From positions 1-64,000 of the forward strand of contig NZ_WKCB01000014.1 of the NCBI RefSeq assembly GCF_021606685.1: DNA of 64,000 nt, read 5' to 3'. Below the pieces are notes generated by a model. That model was not told where the DNA came from. It saw nothing but the letters and a program-made list of their open reading frames with translations, and ran no database searches. Below are positions 43,155 to 52,450 of this stretch, in pieces. The translations under genes were made by a program, and so were the position numbers. Position 1 is the first letter of the stretch. Each line of letters begins with the position of its first letter. Source of the stretch: Pseudomonas syringae. GTDB lineage: Bacteria > Pseudomonadota > Gammaproteobacteria > Pseudomonadales > Pseudomonadaceae.

Positions 43155-44619
43155 ATTCATGGGTCACGCCGGTGGCCAGCAGTTCATCGGTACGCGCGCG
43201 CTCGGCGGGGGTTACCAGCAGGTCGCGCAGCAGCAACGGCTGCTCGACCCGCACACAGCCGGAGCTGAACGCGCGCGGGCCTTTGGTGAACAGCGGCTGG
43301 CTGGGGGTGTCGTGCAGGTACACCGAATAGGGGTTGGGAAAGCGCATCACGATTTTGCCCAACGGGTTGCGCGGGCCGGCCTCCTGGCGCAGCAGGATAT
43401 TGCCGGGGCGTACCCAGTCTATCTGCTCGGGCGCCAGCGGGTGGCCTTCGGCGTCAAGCACCTGGAGGTTCTGCTGGCGCAGGTATTCGGGGTTGAGGCG
43501 GATGGCCGGCAGTTTGTCCTCACGCATGATGGTCGGCGGGATGGTCCAGGTCGGGTTGAGGGTCAGCCGCGTGATGCGTGACTTGAGCAACGGCGTCTGG
43601 CGCTCGGCGCGGCCGACTTGCAGGCGGGTTTGCCACACCGGGATGCCACTCTGATAGACGCTCAGCTGCGCGGCGGCGACGTTCACCACGACCCCTTCGG
43701 GCTCCAGGTCCTGGGCCAGCCAGCGAAAGCGTTCGAGGTTGATGCGCAGTTGCTCGCGGCGAATCGCCGGGCTGATATTCAGTTCGGTCACCGTGCCAGC
43801 GCCAATCACCCCGTCCGACTGCAACGAGTGGCTGAGCTGGAAGGCCTTGACCGCCGTGACCAGCTCGGCGCGGTATTGCTGGCCGTCGCCCTTGGGCGCG
43901 TTGGCCAGGTAGCCACCGCTGTGCAGGCGTCGCGCCAGTTCCGGCACGCGTGGGTCGTCCATGCCGGGGCGCAACAGGGGGCCGCCGGCAATCGGGTCCC
44001 AGTGTGGCAACGGTTGCTGGCGCACGCTGGCATAGGCGTTGCGCAGGCTGCGGTAAAGGTCGGCGCTGGGCCGCGCCTGGTCGAACGCCTGCGCCATGTC
44101 TTGCAGGCCGGTAGCAGCAAAGGCCAGCACCTCGGTGTCGGGGTCGTGGGCCGGTGGCTGGGAATGCCACAACGGCTCGAAGCGCGACTGTTGCAGGCGC
44201 CCATAATGCAGATCCTGCAGCGCTTGCAGGTATTGCCGGCTGCTGTCGATGTCGCTGCACAGCACGTTGGCCGTGGCGTCTGGCGCAGGCAGGCTATAGT
44301 GGGTGGGGTCCAGGCCATCGTCGGCAAGCAGCAGCAACTGCGTGTGCAAGGCCTGCCGACGCTCATCGCCCGACCACAGCGGCACGTCACCCTGCTGTTG
44401 GTAGAACGCTTGCAGGCGCGCCTGCGCCGCGGCGTCAATCTGCGGCGCCAGGCTGGGGCAGACGCTGAGCAACTGCGCGAGGGCCTGTTGCACCGGGGCG
44501 GTGTTCACCAGCGTTGGCGGCGCCACGGGTAATGCGTCATCCGGCAGCGCTTGGGCTGTCGCGACCAATGGTGCAACGAGCAGGCAAATGCTCAAGTAAC
44601 ATGCGTGTTTTTTGAACAA
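43015..44619 (-). CDS. L,D-transpeptidase (YcbB/LdtD-like)
   Basis: A 534-residue periplasmic cell-wall enzyme making 3-3 cross-links. Signal peptide (FKKHACYLSICLLVAPLVAT, cut near AQA), LdtD scaffold domain, PG_binding_1 domain (about 280-340, VPELARRLHSGGYL, AFQLSHSLQSDGVIG) and YkuD catalytic domain with YLHDTPSQPLF and the cysteine in FSSGCVRV. I start at TTG 44619 because GGAG sits 8 bases upstream and a proper signal peptide follows; the frame runs further without one. Its 3' end is overlapped by the ABC gene. It is divergent from another YkuD-type protein. Confidence 0.85.
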   Translation of the reverse strand: MFKKHACYLSICLLVAPLVATAQALPDDALPVAPPTLVNTAPVQQALAQLLSVCPSLAPQIDAAAQARLQAFYQQQGDVPLWSGDERRQALHTQLLLLADDGLDPTHYSLPAPDATANVLCSDIDSSRQYLQALQDLHYGRLQQSRFEPLWHSQPPAHDPDTEVLAFAATGLQDMAQAFDQARPSADLYRSLRNAYASVRQQPLPHWDPIAGGPLLRPGMDDPRVPELARRLHSGGYLANAPKGDGQQYRAELVTAVKAFQLSHSLQSDGVIGAGTVTELNISPAIRREQLRINLERFRWLAQDLEPEGVVVNVAAAQLSVYQSGIPVWQTRLQVGRAERQTPLLKSRITRLTLNPTWTIPPTIMREDKLPAIRLNPEYLRQQNLQVLDAEGHPLAPEQIDWVRPGNILLRQEAGPRNPLGKIVMRFPNPYSVYLHDTPSQPLFTKGPRAFSSGCVRVEQPLLLRDLLVTPAERARTDELLATGVTHEFRLATPVPVLLGYWTVEVDRQGGLVYAPDIYARDLVLMKAMGSQAL

Positions 44620-44658
44620 TAGCTTTGCTCCAATCCACAGTGGGGGGATGTACTGTAG

Positions 44659-45372
44659 ATGCTGAATTTTATGTGCCGGCTCGGGATGCTCACACTCAGC
44701 CTGAGCGCGTTGAGCAATGTTGCGCTCGCCGCCAATGGCAACCCTCCTACCTTGTATAGCAGCCTGGCGCGCTCGGCTCCAGAACTCAATCCGACTGTTC
44801 TGAAAAGCGCCCTCAACGCGGTGCAATGCGCGGTCAATAACGGCGAGGAACGCTCCGAGCGCCTGGCCGTGATTGACTATTCACAGCCTTCGACCGCCCG
44901 TCGGCTGTGGATTTTCGACCTGCGCAAAAAGACCCTGGTGCTGCGTGACCTGGTGGCCCACGGGGCCAAGTCCGGGGAAAACTTCGCCACCCAGTTCTCC
45001 AACCTGGAGGGCAGCCACCAATCCAGCCTGGGTCTGTTCCGTACCCAGGAAAGCTACCTCGGCACCCACGGCTATTCACTGCGCATGGACGGCCTGGAGC
45101 CAGGTTTCAACGATCAGGCCCGCGACCGCGCCATCGTGATTCACGCCGCCGATTACGTGAGCCCCTTGTGGAGCAAGCGCGAAGGCCGTATCGGCCGCAG
45201 CCAGGGTTGCCCGGCCGTACGCCCGCAGGTCGCGCGCCAGGTGGTGGATAAGCTCAAGGATGGGCAGTTCATGTTTTCGTGGTACCCCGACCAGCGCTGG
45301 TTGAAGTCCTCGACGCTGCTCAATTGCAAGCCCCAACAGGTGGCCAGTAGTCGTACAATCCGGGGTGGATAG
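44659..45372 (+). CDS. Murein L,D-transpeptidase catalytic domain family protein (YkuD_2)
   Basis: A 237-residue secreted protein. After a signal peptide (cut near ALA, residue 24) the domain shows the YkuD_2 pattern: FDLRKKTLVLRDLVAHGAKS, AIVIHAADYV (histidine) and GRSQGCPAV (cysteine). Such proteins act on peptidoglycan tetrapeptides, though activity of this branch is less proven. It starts only 39 bases from the divergent LdtD-like gene, so the two share a promoter region. Confidence 0.82.
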   Translation: MLNFMCRLGMLTLSLSALSNVALAANGNPPTLYSSLARSAPELNPTVLKSALNAVQCAVNNGEERSERLAVIDYSQPSTARRLWIFDLRKKTLVLRDLVAHGAKSGENFATQFSNLEGSHQSSLGLFRTQESYLGTHGYSLRMDGLEPGFNDQARDRAIVIHAADYVSPLWSKREGRIGRSQGCPAVRPQVARQVVDKLKDGQFMFSWYPDQRWLKSSTLLNCKPQQVASSRTIRGG

Positions 45373-45402
45373 CCTGTCCCTGAAACGATAAGAGAGCGTC
45401 GA

Positions 45403-46149
45403 ATGCTTCTACACACGTCTACCTGGATCGAGATCGGCCAGTTTCTGGAGCGCAGCCGCACAGTGGTGATTCCCATCGGCTCCAACGAACAGCACGGCCC
45501 CACCGGCCTGCTGGGCACCGACTGGATGTGCCCGGAAATCATCGCCCATGCGGCGCAGAAAAACGCCGATATCCTCATCGGCCCCACCTTCAATATCGGC
45601 ATGGCCCAGCATCACCTGGGCTTTCCCGGCACCATTTCGTTGCGCCCTTCCACCTTTATTGCCGCGATTGGCGATTGGGTGCGCTCGCTGGCCGGGCATG
45701 GTTTCGAGAAGATCCTGTTCCTCAACGGCCACGGCGGCAATATCGCCACCATTGAAGCAGCGTTTTCCGAGCTGTACGCCGAAGCCAGCTTCGCCCGCCG
45801 CCCAGCCGGGTTTGCGCTGAAACTGGTGAACTGGTGGGACCTCGAAGGCGTCACCGACCTGGCCCATCGCCAATTCCCGGTGGGCCATGGCAGCCACGCC
45901 ACGCCGTCGGAAATTGCGGTGACGCAATGGGCGTACCCCGAGTCGATCAAATCTGCCGACTACGCGCCGCAAATCGCCAATACCGGGCCGATCCGCGAAG
46001 CCCTGGACTTCCGCGCACGCTTCCCCGACGGGCGCATGGGCTCGGACCCGGCCCTGGCGACCGTGGAAAAAGGCGGTGAGTTGGTAGCGTTGGCGGCTCA
46101 AGGGCTGGTCAAAGTGGTCGACAGTTTCAGCAACGAAGCCAGACCTTAA
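45403..46149 (+). CDS. Creatininase-family amidohydrolase
   Basis: A 248-residue creatininase-fold enzyme, a metal-dependent amide hydrolase group that includes creatininase and F420/PQQ/mycofactocin-related enzymes. Metal ligands are visible: IPIGSNEQHGP (E, H), LGTD (D), and a second site in NGHGGN and the histidine of GHGSHATPSE. GAGAG precedes the ATG. It is 30 bases downstream of the YkuD_2 gene and may be transcribed with it. The natural substrate cannot be told. Confidence 0.87.
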   Translation: MLLHTSTWIEIGQFLERSRTVVIPIGSNEQHGPTGLLGTDWMCPEIIAHAAQKNADILIGPTFNIGMAQHHLGFPGTISLRPSTFIAAIGDWVRSLAGHGFEKILFLNGHGGNIATIEAAFSELYAEASFARRPAGFALKLVNWWDLEGVTDLAHRQFPVGHGSHATPSEIAVTQWAYPESIKSADYAPQIANTGPIREALDFRARFPDGRMGSDPALATVEKGGELVALAAQGLVKVVDSFSNEARP

Positions 46150-46167
46150 CCCTGTATAAAACAGAAA

Positions 46168-46257
46168 TGTGGGAGCGGGCTTGCTCGCGAAAGCGGTGGT
46201 TCAGTCACTAGTATCAGTGACTGACACGCCTCATTCGCGAGCAAGCCCGCTCCCACA
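46168..46257. repeat. REP doublet with palindromic core
   Basis: TGTGGGAGCGGGCTTGCTCG and its complement form the arms; between them CAGTCACT-AGTATC-AGTGACTG is a perfect 8-bp dyad, so the whole 90 bases can fold as one long hairpin. Confidence 0.88.
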
Positions 46258-46269
46258 TTGGGTTATGCG

Positions 46270-46611
46270 TTAACGGCACTCTTGCGCCGCCAGCTCCAGC
46301 CGCGACGGTGTGAGGGTCGATGCCAGCGGCTTGCGCTCATACAGAAAAACCTTGGTGCCCTCCTGGGACTTGTAGGCCTCCAGCACGTCATCGGCGGCAA
46401 TCTTGCTGGTTAACAGCACCTTGGCGTGGCGCGAGTTCTGCGTCACGGTCGAGGTAATGCCGTGCTTTTCCAGCTTGGGCAACACGCATTGCACGTAGCC
46501 TTCAGGGGTCTTCGCGGTTTGCAGGGTCAAGCTCGGCGCATTCGGGGCGGTGACACAACCGGCCAGCAACAGGGAAGCAAAGGCCGTGGCCGGGACGAAA
46601 AAAGAGCGCAT
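46270..46611 (-). CDS. Small lipoprotein of unknown function
   Basis: A 113-residue protein starting MRSFFVPATAFASLLLAGC, a clear signal II sequence with lipobox LAGC at residues 16-20. The mature part is small, mixed alpha/beta, with two cysteines (VQCV near the middle and ECR at the end). AGGA precedes the ATG. It is 34 bases from the neighbouring exported-protein gene on the same strand. No family is recognised. Confidence 0.7.
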   Translation of the reverse strand: MRSFFVPATAFASLLLAGCVTAPNAPSLTLQTAKTPEGYVQCVLPKLEKHGITSTVTQNSRHAKVLLTSKIAADDVLEAYKSQEGTKVFLYERKPLASTLTPSRLELAAQECR

Positions 46612-46645
46612 GAAAAAATCCTGATTATAAAAATAAAAGATCCAA

Positions 46646-47290
46646 TTAACCCGCACGGACTAGCGCCCTGAGCGACACATCAAACTGTTTCAAGGCATCC
46701 AGCTGCACATCCCGCTGCTGCTCGATCTGCGCGGCAATTTCCGGCGCGGCCTTGTCACGTACCCACACCGAAGGCACCTGCTTGCGCACCGAGCCTTGGG
46801 CCTTGGCGATGTATTGCAGGTTGGCGTCATAAAACCGCGCAACAAACCGCGCCTCGACCTGATCGTTACGCTGGGTCAGCAGTTGATTATGGGTATCGAG
46901 CATCACCACTACATCGGGGTGCGCCTGCACCAGGGCATCCAGGCTGTCGTAGACGGTCACCGACAGGAAGGTGCCTTGCAGCGAACTCATCAACCAATCA
47001 ATGGCCAGCTCCGGGTCGGAGCTGTTGACGAACGCCTCGCGGATGCGCCCGTCGAGGGCATCCTTGGCGCCATTCAAGGCCATGTCGTGGTAGCGTTCAA
47101 GGTAGCTTAGGTTGTCGCGGGTGTTGTCGCTCAGCAACACACCCACCGACTGCGTGCGTTGCAGGGAGTCTACGCTACCGGCGATTGGTAGCAAATGGCC
47201 TGTAGGCAAGTCAGCGGCGATTGCCGCATTGTTCACCACAGCGGTGCCCAGCATCAAAGCCATCAAAGCCAGTTGAATAAACGTCCTCAT
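46646..47290 (-). CDS. Exported protein of unknown function
   Basis: A 214-residue protein with a signal peptide (MRTFIQLALMALMLGTAVVN to AAIAA, cut about residue 26). The mature part has an alternating strand-helix pattern with VTVYDSLDALVQAHPDVVVM resembling a Rossmann-type or DUF4136/ATPase-like domain, but I cannot assign it. Start at the ATG at 47290 (AAGGAAATG upstream). It probably forms an operon with the small lipoprotein downstream. Confidence 0.65.
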   Translation of the reverse strand: MRTFIQLALMALMLGTAVVNNAAIAADLPTGHLLPIAGSVDSLQRTQSVGVLLSDNTRDNLSYLERYHDMALNGAKDALDGRIREAFVNSSDPELAIDWLMSSLQGTFLSVTVYDSLDALVQAHPDVVVMLDTHNQLLTQRNDQVEARFVARFYDANLQYIAKAQGSVRKQVPSVWVRDKAAPEIAAQIEQQRDVQLDALKQFDVSLRALVRAG

Positions 47291-47422
47291 CGCGCATTTC
47301 CTTGAACAGCGTCTCGATGGCGGCGATTTTGCGCTTTCCCTGCAAAAACAGAACTTGCAATGCTTGATGGTGACTATTATCTGAACCGATAGTGCACCCA
47401 TAAAATCTATAAGGACCACGCC

Positions 47423-47695
47423 ATGAAGCCCCACCAGAAAACCTTCGACCGCATTCGCGAAGCCGTCCTACCGGAGTTTCGTGAACGGGTCGCCGATTAC
47501 CTGGCCGACTATGAAAACGTGCTGCAAGACACGGCAGCAGACGCGGACCACGCCAACGCCAGTGCCCAGCAGTTGCGCGGTTACCTGCGCGGCTTGAATA
47601 CCACGCGGGTACTGGGCATGGCGGATTGGGAAGACCTGGACCGGCGTGTGGCGCAAATGACGGCCGACGCTACGGCGCCGGACGTGGCTGATTGA
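47423..47695 (+). CDS. Small helical hypothetical protein
   Basis: A 90-residue acidic, helical protein (RIREAVLPEFRERVADYLAD, LNTTRVLGMADWEDLDRRV). AAGGA lies upstream of the ATG. The 3' end overlaps the convergent GST gene by 26 bases. No motif recognised; probably cytosolic. Confidence 0.65.
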   Translation: MKPHQKTFDRIREAVLPEFRERVADYLADYENVLQDTAADADHANASAQQLRGYLRGLNTTRVLGMADWEDLDRRVAQMTADATAPDVAD

Positions 47696-48296
47696 CCCAC
47701 GCCTGCACCGAGGGCCGCTGCCACTGGCGTTGTGCGTAGGCCACCAGCTCGGCCGGCACGTTGTCGCCGTTGAGGATCAAGCGGTTGAGCATGACGGCCA
47801 GGTCTACGTCGGCAATCGACCACTGGCCAAACAGGTGGTCCGGGTTACCCGCCAGCAACGCCTGCGCCGCGCTGATCAACTTGCGCGCAGCCGCTTGGGC
47901 CACCGGCGACAACGGCGGCATCTGCTCCCCGTAGAACACCACCCGCGTCGAACGCTCCTCGCGAATCGGCAGCAAATCGCTGCGCAGCCACGCCTGCACC
48001 TGGCGCGCCCTCGCCCGCTGTTTTGGATCAGCCGGGTACACCGCTGTTTCGGGGTAGACCTGCTCCAGGTACTCGGTGATTGCCGACGACTCCGACAACG
48101 CAAAGTCGCCCTCCACCAACGTCGGCACACGCTGGGTCACGGACAGCCGAGCGAAGTCAGCCGTGTGGTTCTGCGCGGCGTCCAGGTCCAGGGTGATCAG
48201 CTCGAAGGGCAGGCCTTTTTCCTGCAGGGCAACGAACACCGACAGGGCGTAAGGGCTGGTGAACAACGAATCAACGTAAAGACGTAACGGGTTCAT
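47670..48296 (-). CDS. Glutathione S-transferase (YfcF-like)
   Basis: A 208-residue GST with an N-terminal thioredoxin-like domain (RLYVDSLFTSPYALSVFVAL, VPTLVEGDFALSESSAI) and a C-terminal helical domain (WSIADVDLAVMLNRLI). The TSPYA region resembles E. coli YfcF, which has a serine/threonine-type active site and GSH-peroxidase activity. Expected to detoxify hydroperoxides or electrophiles in the cytosol. Monocistronic. Confidence 0.87.
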   Translation of the reverse strand: MNPLRLYVDSLFTSPYALSVFVALQEKGLPFELITLDLDAAQNHTADFARLSVTQRVPTLVEGDFALSESSAITEYLEQVYPETAVYPADPKQRARARQVQAWLRSDLLPIREERSTRVVFYGEQMPPLSPVAQAAARKLISAAQALLAGNPDHLFGQWSIADVDLAVMLNRLILNGDNVPAELVAYAQRQWQRPSVQAWVNQPRPAP

Positions 48297-48450
48297 GGAC
48301 GCTCTCCTTGGGTGAACCCGTACGCTACGAGATGTACGCGGATAAAGACAATGCAGGGTTTTTATGGGGGCATTCCTGACGGGAATAGCTACCCGGCAAA
48401 CCCGCCACTGCCCAGGAATGCACGCGCCTACAGTGCACCCTGCTCGGCCC

Positions 48451-50880
48451 TTAGAAGTCCACGGTCGCCGACAGCTTGACTGTGCGCGGCTCGCCCTGGG
48501 TCAAGTAGTTGTTGGCGGTTGAGGCCGAGGCCCAATAGGCCTTGTTGGCCACGTTCTCGACGTTGGCACGCAGGGTGATGTAGTTGTCATCGGCCTTGAA
48601 GCCGTAGCGCGCCCCGAGGTCTACGCGGGTCCAGGCCGGGATGCTCAGGCTGTTGCCCGCATCAACGAATTCGCCCCCGGTGCGCAGCAGCCGTGCATTG
48701 ACCGCCGCACCCTGAATGCCCGGGATATCCCAGTCGGCACCGAGGTTGTACTGGAAGCGCGGCACGCCGGCGGCGCGATTGCCGTCGGTGAGGCCGTTGG
48801 AGGTGCTCTGCAACTCGGTGTGCATCCAGGTGGCGCCGGCCAGCAGGCGCAGGCCATCGACGGGCTCGCCGAAAACGTTGAGTTCCACGCCCTTGTTGAT
48901 CTGCTTGCCGTCGACGCTGAAGGTGCTGGTGCCATCCGCGTTGCGGTTGGTGGCGTTGTTGGGCTGTTCGATGCGATACACACCCAGCGTGGCGCCAACG
49001 CTATCCCAATCGAGCTTGACCCCGGCTTCGGTCTGTTTGCTGCGGTTGGGCGCAAACGTCACATTCGGGTTGGTGACCCCGGTCGACGGTGACGTCGGCC
49101 CCTGGGCCAGGCCTTCGATGCGGTTGGCATACAACGACACGTGTTCCCACGGCTTGACCACCAGGCCATAGACCGGCGTGGTGATCGATTCGTCATAGTT
49201 GGCATTGCGCACGCCGGTGGTGGTGTTCCAGGCATCCACTTCGATGGTCTGGCGCCGTACGCCCACGGTCAGCAATACGCGATCGTCGATAAAGCCGAGG
49301 GTATCGGACACCGCCACGCTCTTGATGCGGTTCTTGCCGACGATGCGCGGGTCATGAATATCGCTGCCAAAGTAGGTCACGTTCGGGCGCGGTATCTGGA
49401 TCGGGTTGTACAGGTCGCCCGGCTGACGGTTGGCCCGCAGGATCGCCTCAAACGCCGAACGCTGCTGGCCCCAGATCCCCGATACCCCCAGGTTCATCTG
49501 GTGGGTCACCGGCCCGGTGTCGAAGTGCCCGTTCAGGCCGCCCATGACGCTCTTGTTGTCTTCGTCGTGGGGCGAATACAAGAAGCCGATCTGCCCGGCG
49601 CCGTTGTTGCCCACGTACAGCGACGAGTACTGCCCGTTCTCCCGCGTATGTTTGGCGCCGCCGCCCACATAAGCCGTCCAGTGTTCATTCAGGTCGTATT
49701 CGGCGTTGAACATGCCGTAGGTGTCTTCCAGCTCGGACCAGCTCCAGTCCTGGGCGTAGTTGTGCTTGGCCGACGGCGCCTTGGGCACTTGGGTGCCGTT
49801 GGGGTAGACCACCGAGCGACCGTTGTTGATGCGCTGTTTCTGGTAGCCGAAATCGGTGGACAGGCGCAGGCGCTCGCCACGGTAATCCAGGGCCACGGCG
49901 ATCAGTTGCGAGCTTTTGAATTCATCCTCTACGGCTGTATCGCCACCATGCCTGGCCAGGTTGACGCGTGCGCCAAAGCGGTTGTCTTCGCCAAAGCGCT
50001 GGCCCAGGTCGAGGTGCCCGCCGGCCTGCCCATCGGTGGTGGTGTCGAGAGTGACGCTGCGGGTAGCAATGTCTTCGGCGCGCTTGGGCACCAGGTTGAC
50101 GCTGCCACCAATGCCGCTGCCAGCGGGCGACACGCCATTGACGAAAGCGTTGGGGCCTTTGAACAGCTCGACGCGCTCCAGCGCCTCGGTGGTGATGATC
50201 TGCCGGGGCAGCACGCCGTACAGGCCATTGAAAGCGATGTCATCGGTGCTCAGCGGCAAGCCACGAATGGTGAACACCTGGGAAAAGTTGCCGAACCCCG
50301 AGGACTGACGCACCGACGCATCGTTGAGCAGCACATCACCGACGGTGCGCGCTTGCTGGTCGGCGATGGTCTTGGCGGTGTAGCTGACCACGCTGAACGG
50401 CACGTCATTGATCGAGCGATTGCCCAGCACCCCCAGGCGCGCCGAACGCGCCACCTGACCACCGCTGTAGGTGTCGGCCTGTGCCCCGCTCGCTTCGCCG
50501 CTGATCATCGTCGCGCTCAGTTGCACGGCGTCGCCAGTGGCTTGGGGCACTACGGTGTAGCCATTCGCGCCGGTGCTCTGCAGGGTATAGCCGCTGCCTT
50601 GCAACAACTGCAGGAAGCCCGACTGCGCGGTATAGCTGCCCTGCAGGCCCGCGCTCTGCTGGTCGTTGAGCAGTGTGGAATCGAACGACAACGGCACGCC
50701 CGACAGCGCAGCGAACTGCGCCAGCACATTGCCCAACGGCCCCGGCGCGATGGTGTAACTGCGCGCGGTACTGGTCGCGACCTCAGCGGCCACAGCGCTG
50801 TGCAGCGGGGCGATGGCCGCCAGCGCGACAGCCAGGCTCAAGGCCTTCAAAGGACGGTTGGGGTGCGAGATGAAGGTCAT
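48451..50880 (-). CDS. TonB-dependent siderophore receptor with STN domain (unit 3)
   Basis: An 809-residue outer-membrane transducer: signal peptide to about residue 32 (AVAAE), STN domain (about 40-115, YTIAPGPLGNVLAQFAALSG), plug (about 150-290; RSINDVPFSVVSYTAKTI, FTIRGLPLSTDDIAFNGL, ALERVELFKGPNAFVNGV) and barrel ending VKLSATVDF. The NDVPFSVV plug type occurs in FhuE/FcuA- and Fiu-like receptors. The start is MTFISH at 50880 (AGGA 6 bases upstream). It follows the fecR gene of unit 3 by 91 bases. Ligand not assigned. Confidence 0.9.
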   Translation of the reverse strand: MTFISHPNRPLKALSLAVALAAIAPLHSAVAAEVATSTARSYTIAPGPLGNVLAQFAALSGVPLSFDSTLLNDQQSAGLQGSYTAQSGFLQLLQGSGYTLQSTGANGYTVVPQATGDAVQLSATMISGEASGAQADTYSGGQVARSARLGVLGNRSINDVPFSVVSYTAKTIADQQARTVGDVLLNDASVRQSSGFGNFSQVFTIRGLPLSTDDIAFNGLYGVLPRQIITTEALERVELFKGPNAFVNGVSPAGSGIGGSVNLVPKRAEDIATRSVTLDTTTDGQAGGHLDLGQRFGEDNRFGARVNLARHGGDTAVEDEFKSSQLIAVALDYRGERLRLSTDFGYQKQRINNGRSVVYPNGTQVPKAPSAKHNYAQDWSWSELEDTYGMFNAEYDLNEHWTAYVGGGAKHTRENGQYSSLYVGNNGAGQIGFLYSPHDEDNKSVMGGLNGHFDTGPVTHQMNLGVSGIWGQQRSAFEAILRANRQPGDLYNPIQIPRPNVTYFGSDIHDPRIVGKNRIKSVAVSDTLGFIDDRVLLTVGVRRQTIEVDAWNTTTGVRNANYDESITTPVYGLVVKPWEHVSLYANRIEGLAQGPTSPSTGVTNPNVTFAPNRSKQTEAGVKLDWDSVGATLGVYRIEQPNNATNRNADGTSTFSVDGKQINKGVELNVFGEPVDGLRLLAGATWMHTELQSTSNGLTDGNRAAGVPRFQYNLGADWDIPGIQGAAVNARLLRTGGEFVDAGNSLSIPAWTRVDLGARYGFKADDNYITLRANVENVANKAYWASASTANNYLTQGEPRTVKLSATVDF

Positions 50881-50971
50881 GGGCATTCCTGTCGGCGCAG
50901 TGCAAAGGTTGAGGGTTCTCCCCTACACCGGGCGACAACAAAAAAGGTATCAGCAAATCTCGACAATAATC

Positions 50972-51925
50972 TCAGCGCGGCTCAACGGTGACCCAGTAGC
51001 CGCTCAAGCTGCTGACGGTGACCGGCAGGGTTTCCTGCAACAAGCGCAGGCTGGCGTCGCTGTCGCGCAGCGGGAACGCCCCGGACACGCTAAGCCCCGC
51101 CACACTCGCGTGGCAGCGCAACACGCCACGGCGGTAACGCCCCAGTTCGTCGAGCAAATCCGCCAGGCGCATCTGTTGCGCCAGCAGCATGCCGTGTTCC
51201 CAGGTCAGCGCCGCGCGCTCTAACGGCGCCACGGCCGCCACGCTGTCGCTGCCGAACGCACTCTGCTCGCCGGCCTTGAGGATCACGCCTTGGGCAGCGT
51301 GCACCGGCAGCATCTCCACGGCGCCTTCGATCACCGCCACGCGGCTGCTGTGCTCGCCCACCCGTACGCTGAAATGCGTGCCCAGCGCACGGGCGCTGCC
51401 GTGGCGGGTCTGCACGCTAAACGGGCGATGGCTCGGCGCAGGGTCTTTGGCGGTGGTGATCATCACTTCGCCTTGCAGCAGTTCGACGCGCCGCACCTGG
51501 TCATTGAAGACGATATTCAACGCGCTGGCAGTGTTGATCAGCAGCCGCGTGCCATCAGGCAGGGTGAGGTGGCGCTGTTCGCCGACGGCGGTGTGCTGGT
51601 CGGCGGTCCAGGCCTGCCAGGGCTTTTGCTGCCAGGCCAACCACGTCGCTGGCCCCGCCAGCAGTAACAGGCCGAGGGCCTGGCGGCGGCCGAGGGATGG
51701 TTTGCGGCCGATGCGCTTGAGGGCGTCGCCGGCAATCGCGGCGGGCACGCTGTTGAAGTCGCCGAGAATCGCTTGCGCGCGCTGCCAGGCCTGGGCGTGC
51801 TGGGCGCTGCGGGTTTGCCACTGGGCGATGGCGCGGCGGTCTTCTTCGGTGGCGCTGCCCGATTGCAACTGCACCATCCAGTCGGCGGCTTCGCCGAGGA
51901 TCAGCGGGTCGATCGACGGGTTCAT
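50972..51925 (-). CDS. FecR-family anti-sigma regulator (unit 3)
   Basis: A 317-residue FecR. DUF4880 (about 8-55; LGEAADWMVQLQSGSATEED), TM about 78-97 with GRRQALGLLLLAGPA (twin-arginine-like), periplasmic FecR domain (LTLPDGTRLLINTASALNI, ALGTHFSVRV) and STN-like C-terminus (LADLLDELGRYRRGVL). The first 4 bases overlap the sigma stop (ATGA). It links receptor and sigma of unit 3. Confidence 0.88.
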   Translation of the reverse strand: MNPSIDPLILGEAADWMVQLQSGSATEEDRRAIAQWQTRSAQHAQAWQRAQAILGDFNSVPAAIAGDALKRIGRKPSLGRRQALGLLLLAGPATWLAWQQKPWQAWTADQHTAVGEQRHLTLPDGTRLLINTASALNIVFNDQVRRVELLQGEVMITTAKDPAPSHRPFSVQTRHGSARALGTHFSVRVGEHSSRVAVIEGAVEMLPVHAAQGVILKAGEQSAFGSDSVAAVAPLERAALTWEHGMLLAQQMRLADLLDELGRYRRGVLRCHASVAGLSVSGAFPLRDSDASLRLLQETLPVTVSSLSGYWVTVEPR

Positions 51926-52419
51926 GCCACGCTCAGGCAGGCGAGGAATGCATCGCGCATATAACGCTTGACCGACACCAGCGACACCTTGAGCTCATCG
52001 GCGATCTGCTGATACGTGAGGCCGTCGATCTGCGACAAGAGGAACGCCCGGCGGGTTTTCTCGGGCAGGTCGCGCAGCATCGCTTCAATGCGGTACAGCG
52101 CCTCGAGGATCAGCCATCGGGTTTCCGGCGACGGCACTTCCTGCTCGGGCAGGTGCGCGATGGTTTCCAGGTAAGCGCGTTCGACTTCCTGGCGGCGCCA
52201 GCTGTCGATCATCAGGCCTTTGGCGATATGGGTGAGCAAGGCGCGCGGTTCACTGCCGAAACCGGCGCTGTTCTGGCGCGTCAGCAGGCGCATGAAGGTG
52301 TCGTGGGCCAGGTCGGCGGCATCGCTGGCATTGCCCAGCTTGCGGTCGAGCCAGCGGTACAACCATCCGTGGTGTTCGCAGTACAGCGCCTGAATTGGCA
52401 GATTGAGGGAGGACGACAT
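51922..52419 (-). CDS. ECF sigma factor, FecI-like (unit 3)
   Basis: A 165-residue ECF sigma with region 2 (ASDAADLAHDTFMRLL, LLTHIAKGLMIDSWRR) and region 4 (LPEKTRRAFLLSQIDGLTYQQIADELKVSLVSVKRYM). FecI/iron-starvation class. Start at 52419. It is translationally coupled to fecR and precedes the TonB receptor gene on the minus strand. Fur-like sites lie in the 135-base gap to the divergent DUF1624 gene. Confidence 0.88.
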   Translation of the reverse strand: MSSSLNLPIQALYCEHHGWLYRWLDRKLGNASDAADLAHDTFMRLLTRQNSAGFGSEPRALLTHIAKGLMIDSWRRQEVERAYLETIAHLPEQEVPSPETRWLILEALYRIEAMLRDLPEKTRRAFLLSQIDGLTYQQIADELKVSLVSVKRYMRDAFLACLSVA

Positions 52420-52450
52420 GCGAGTCACCGGCGCCAGGGCCAAGGAGTAA

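Noticed and set aside
49141..50991. Long plus-strand open frame opposite TonB receptor 3
   Set aside because: Antisense shadow of a full-length receptor; translation lacks any recognisable domain. Similar shadows at 30490-32391, 36310-38055 and 38125-40029 were rejected for the same reason.
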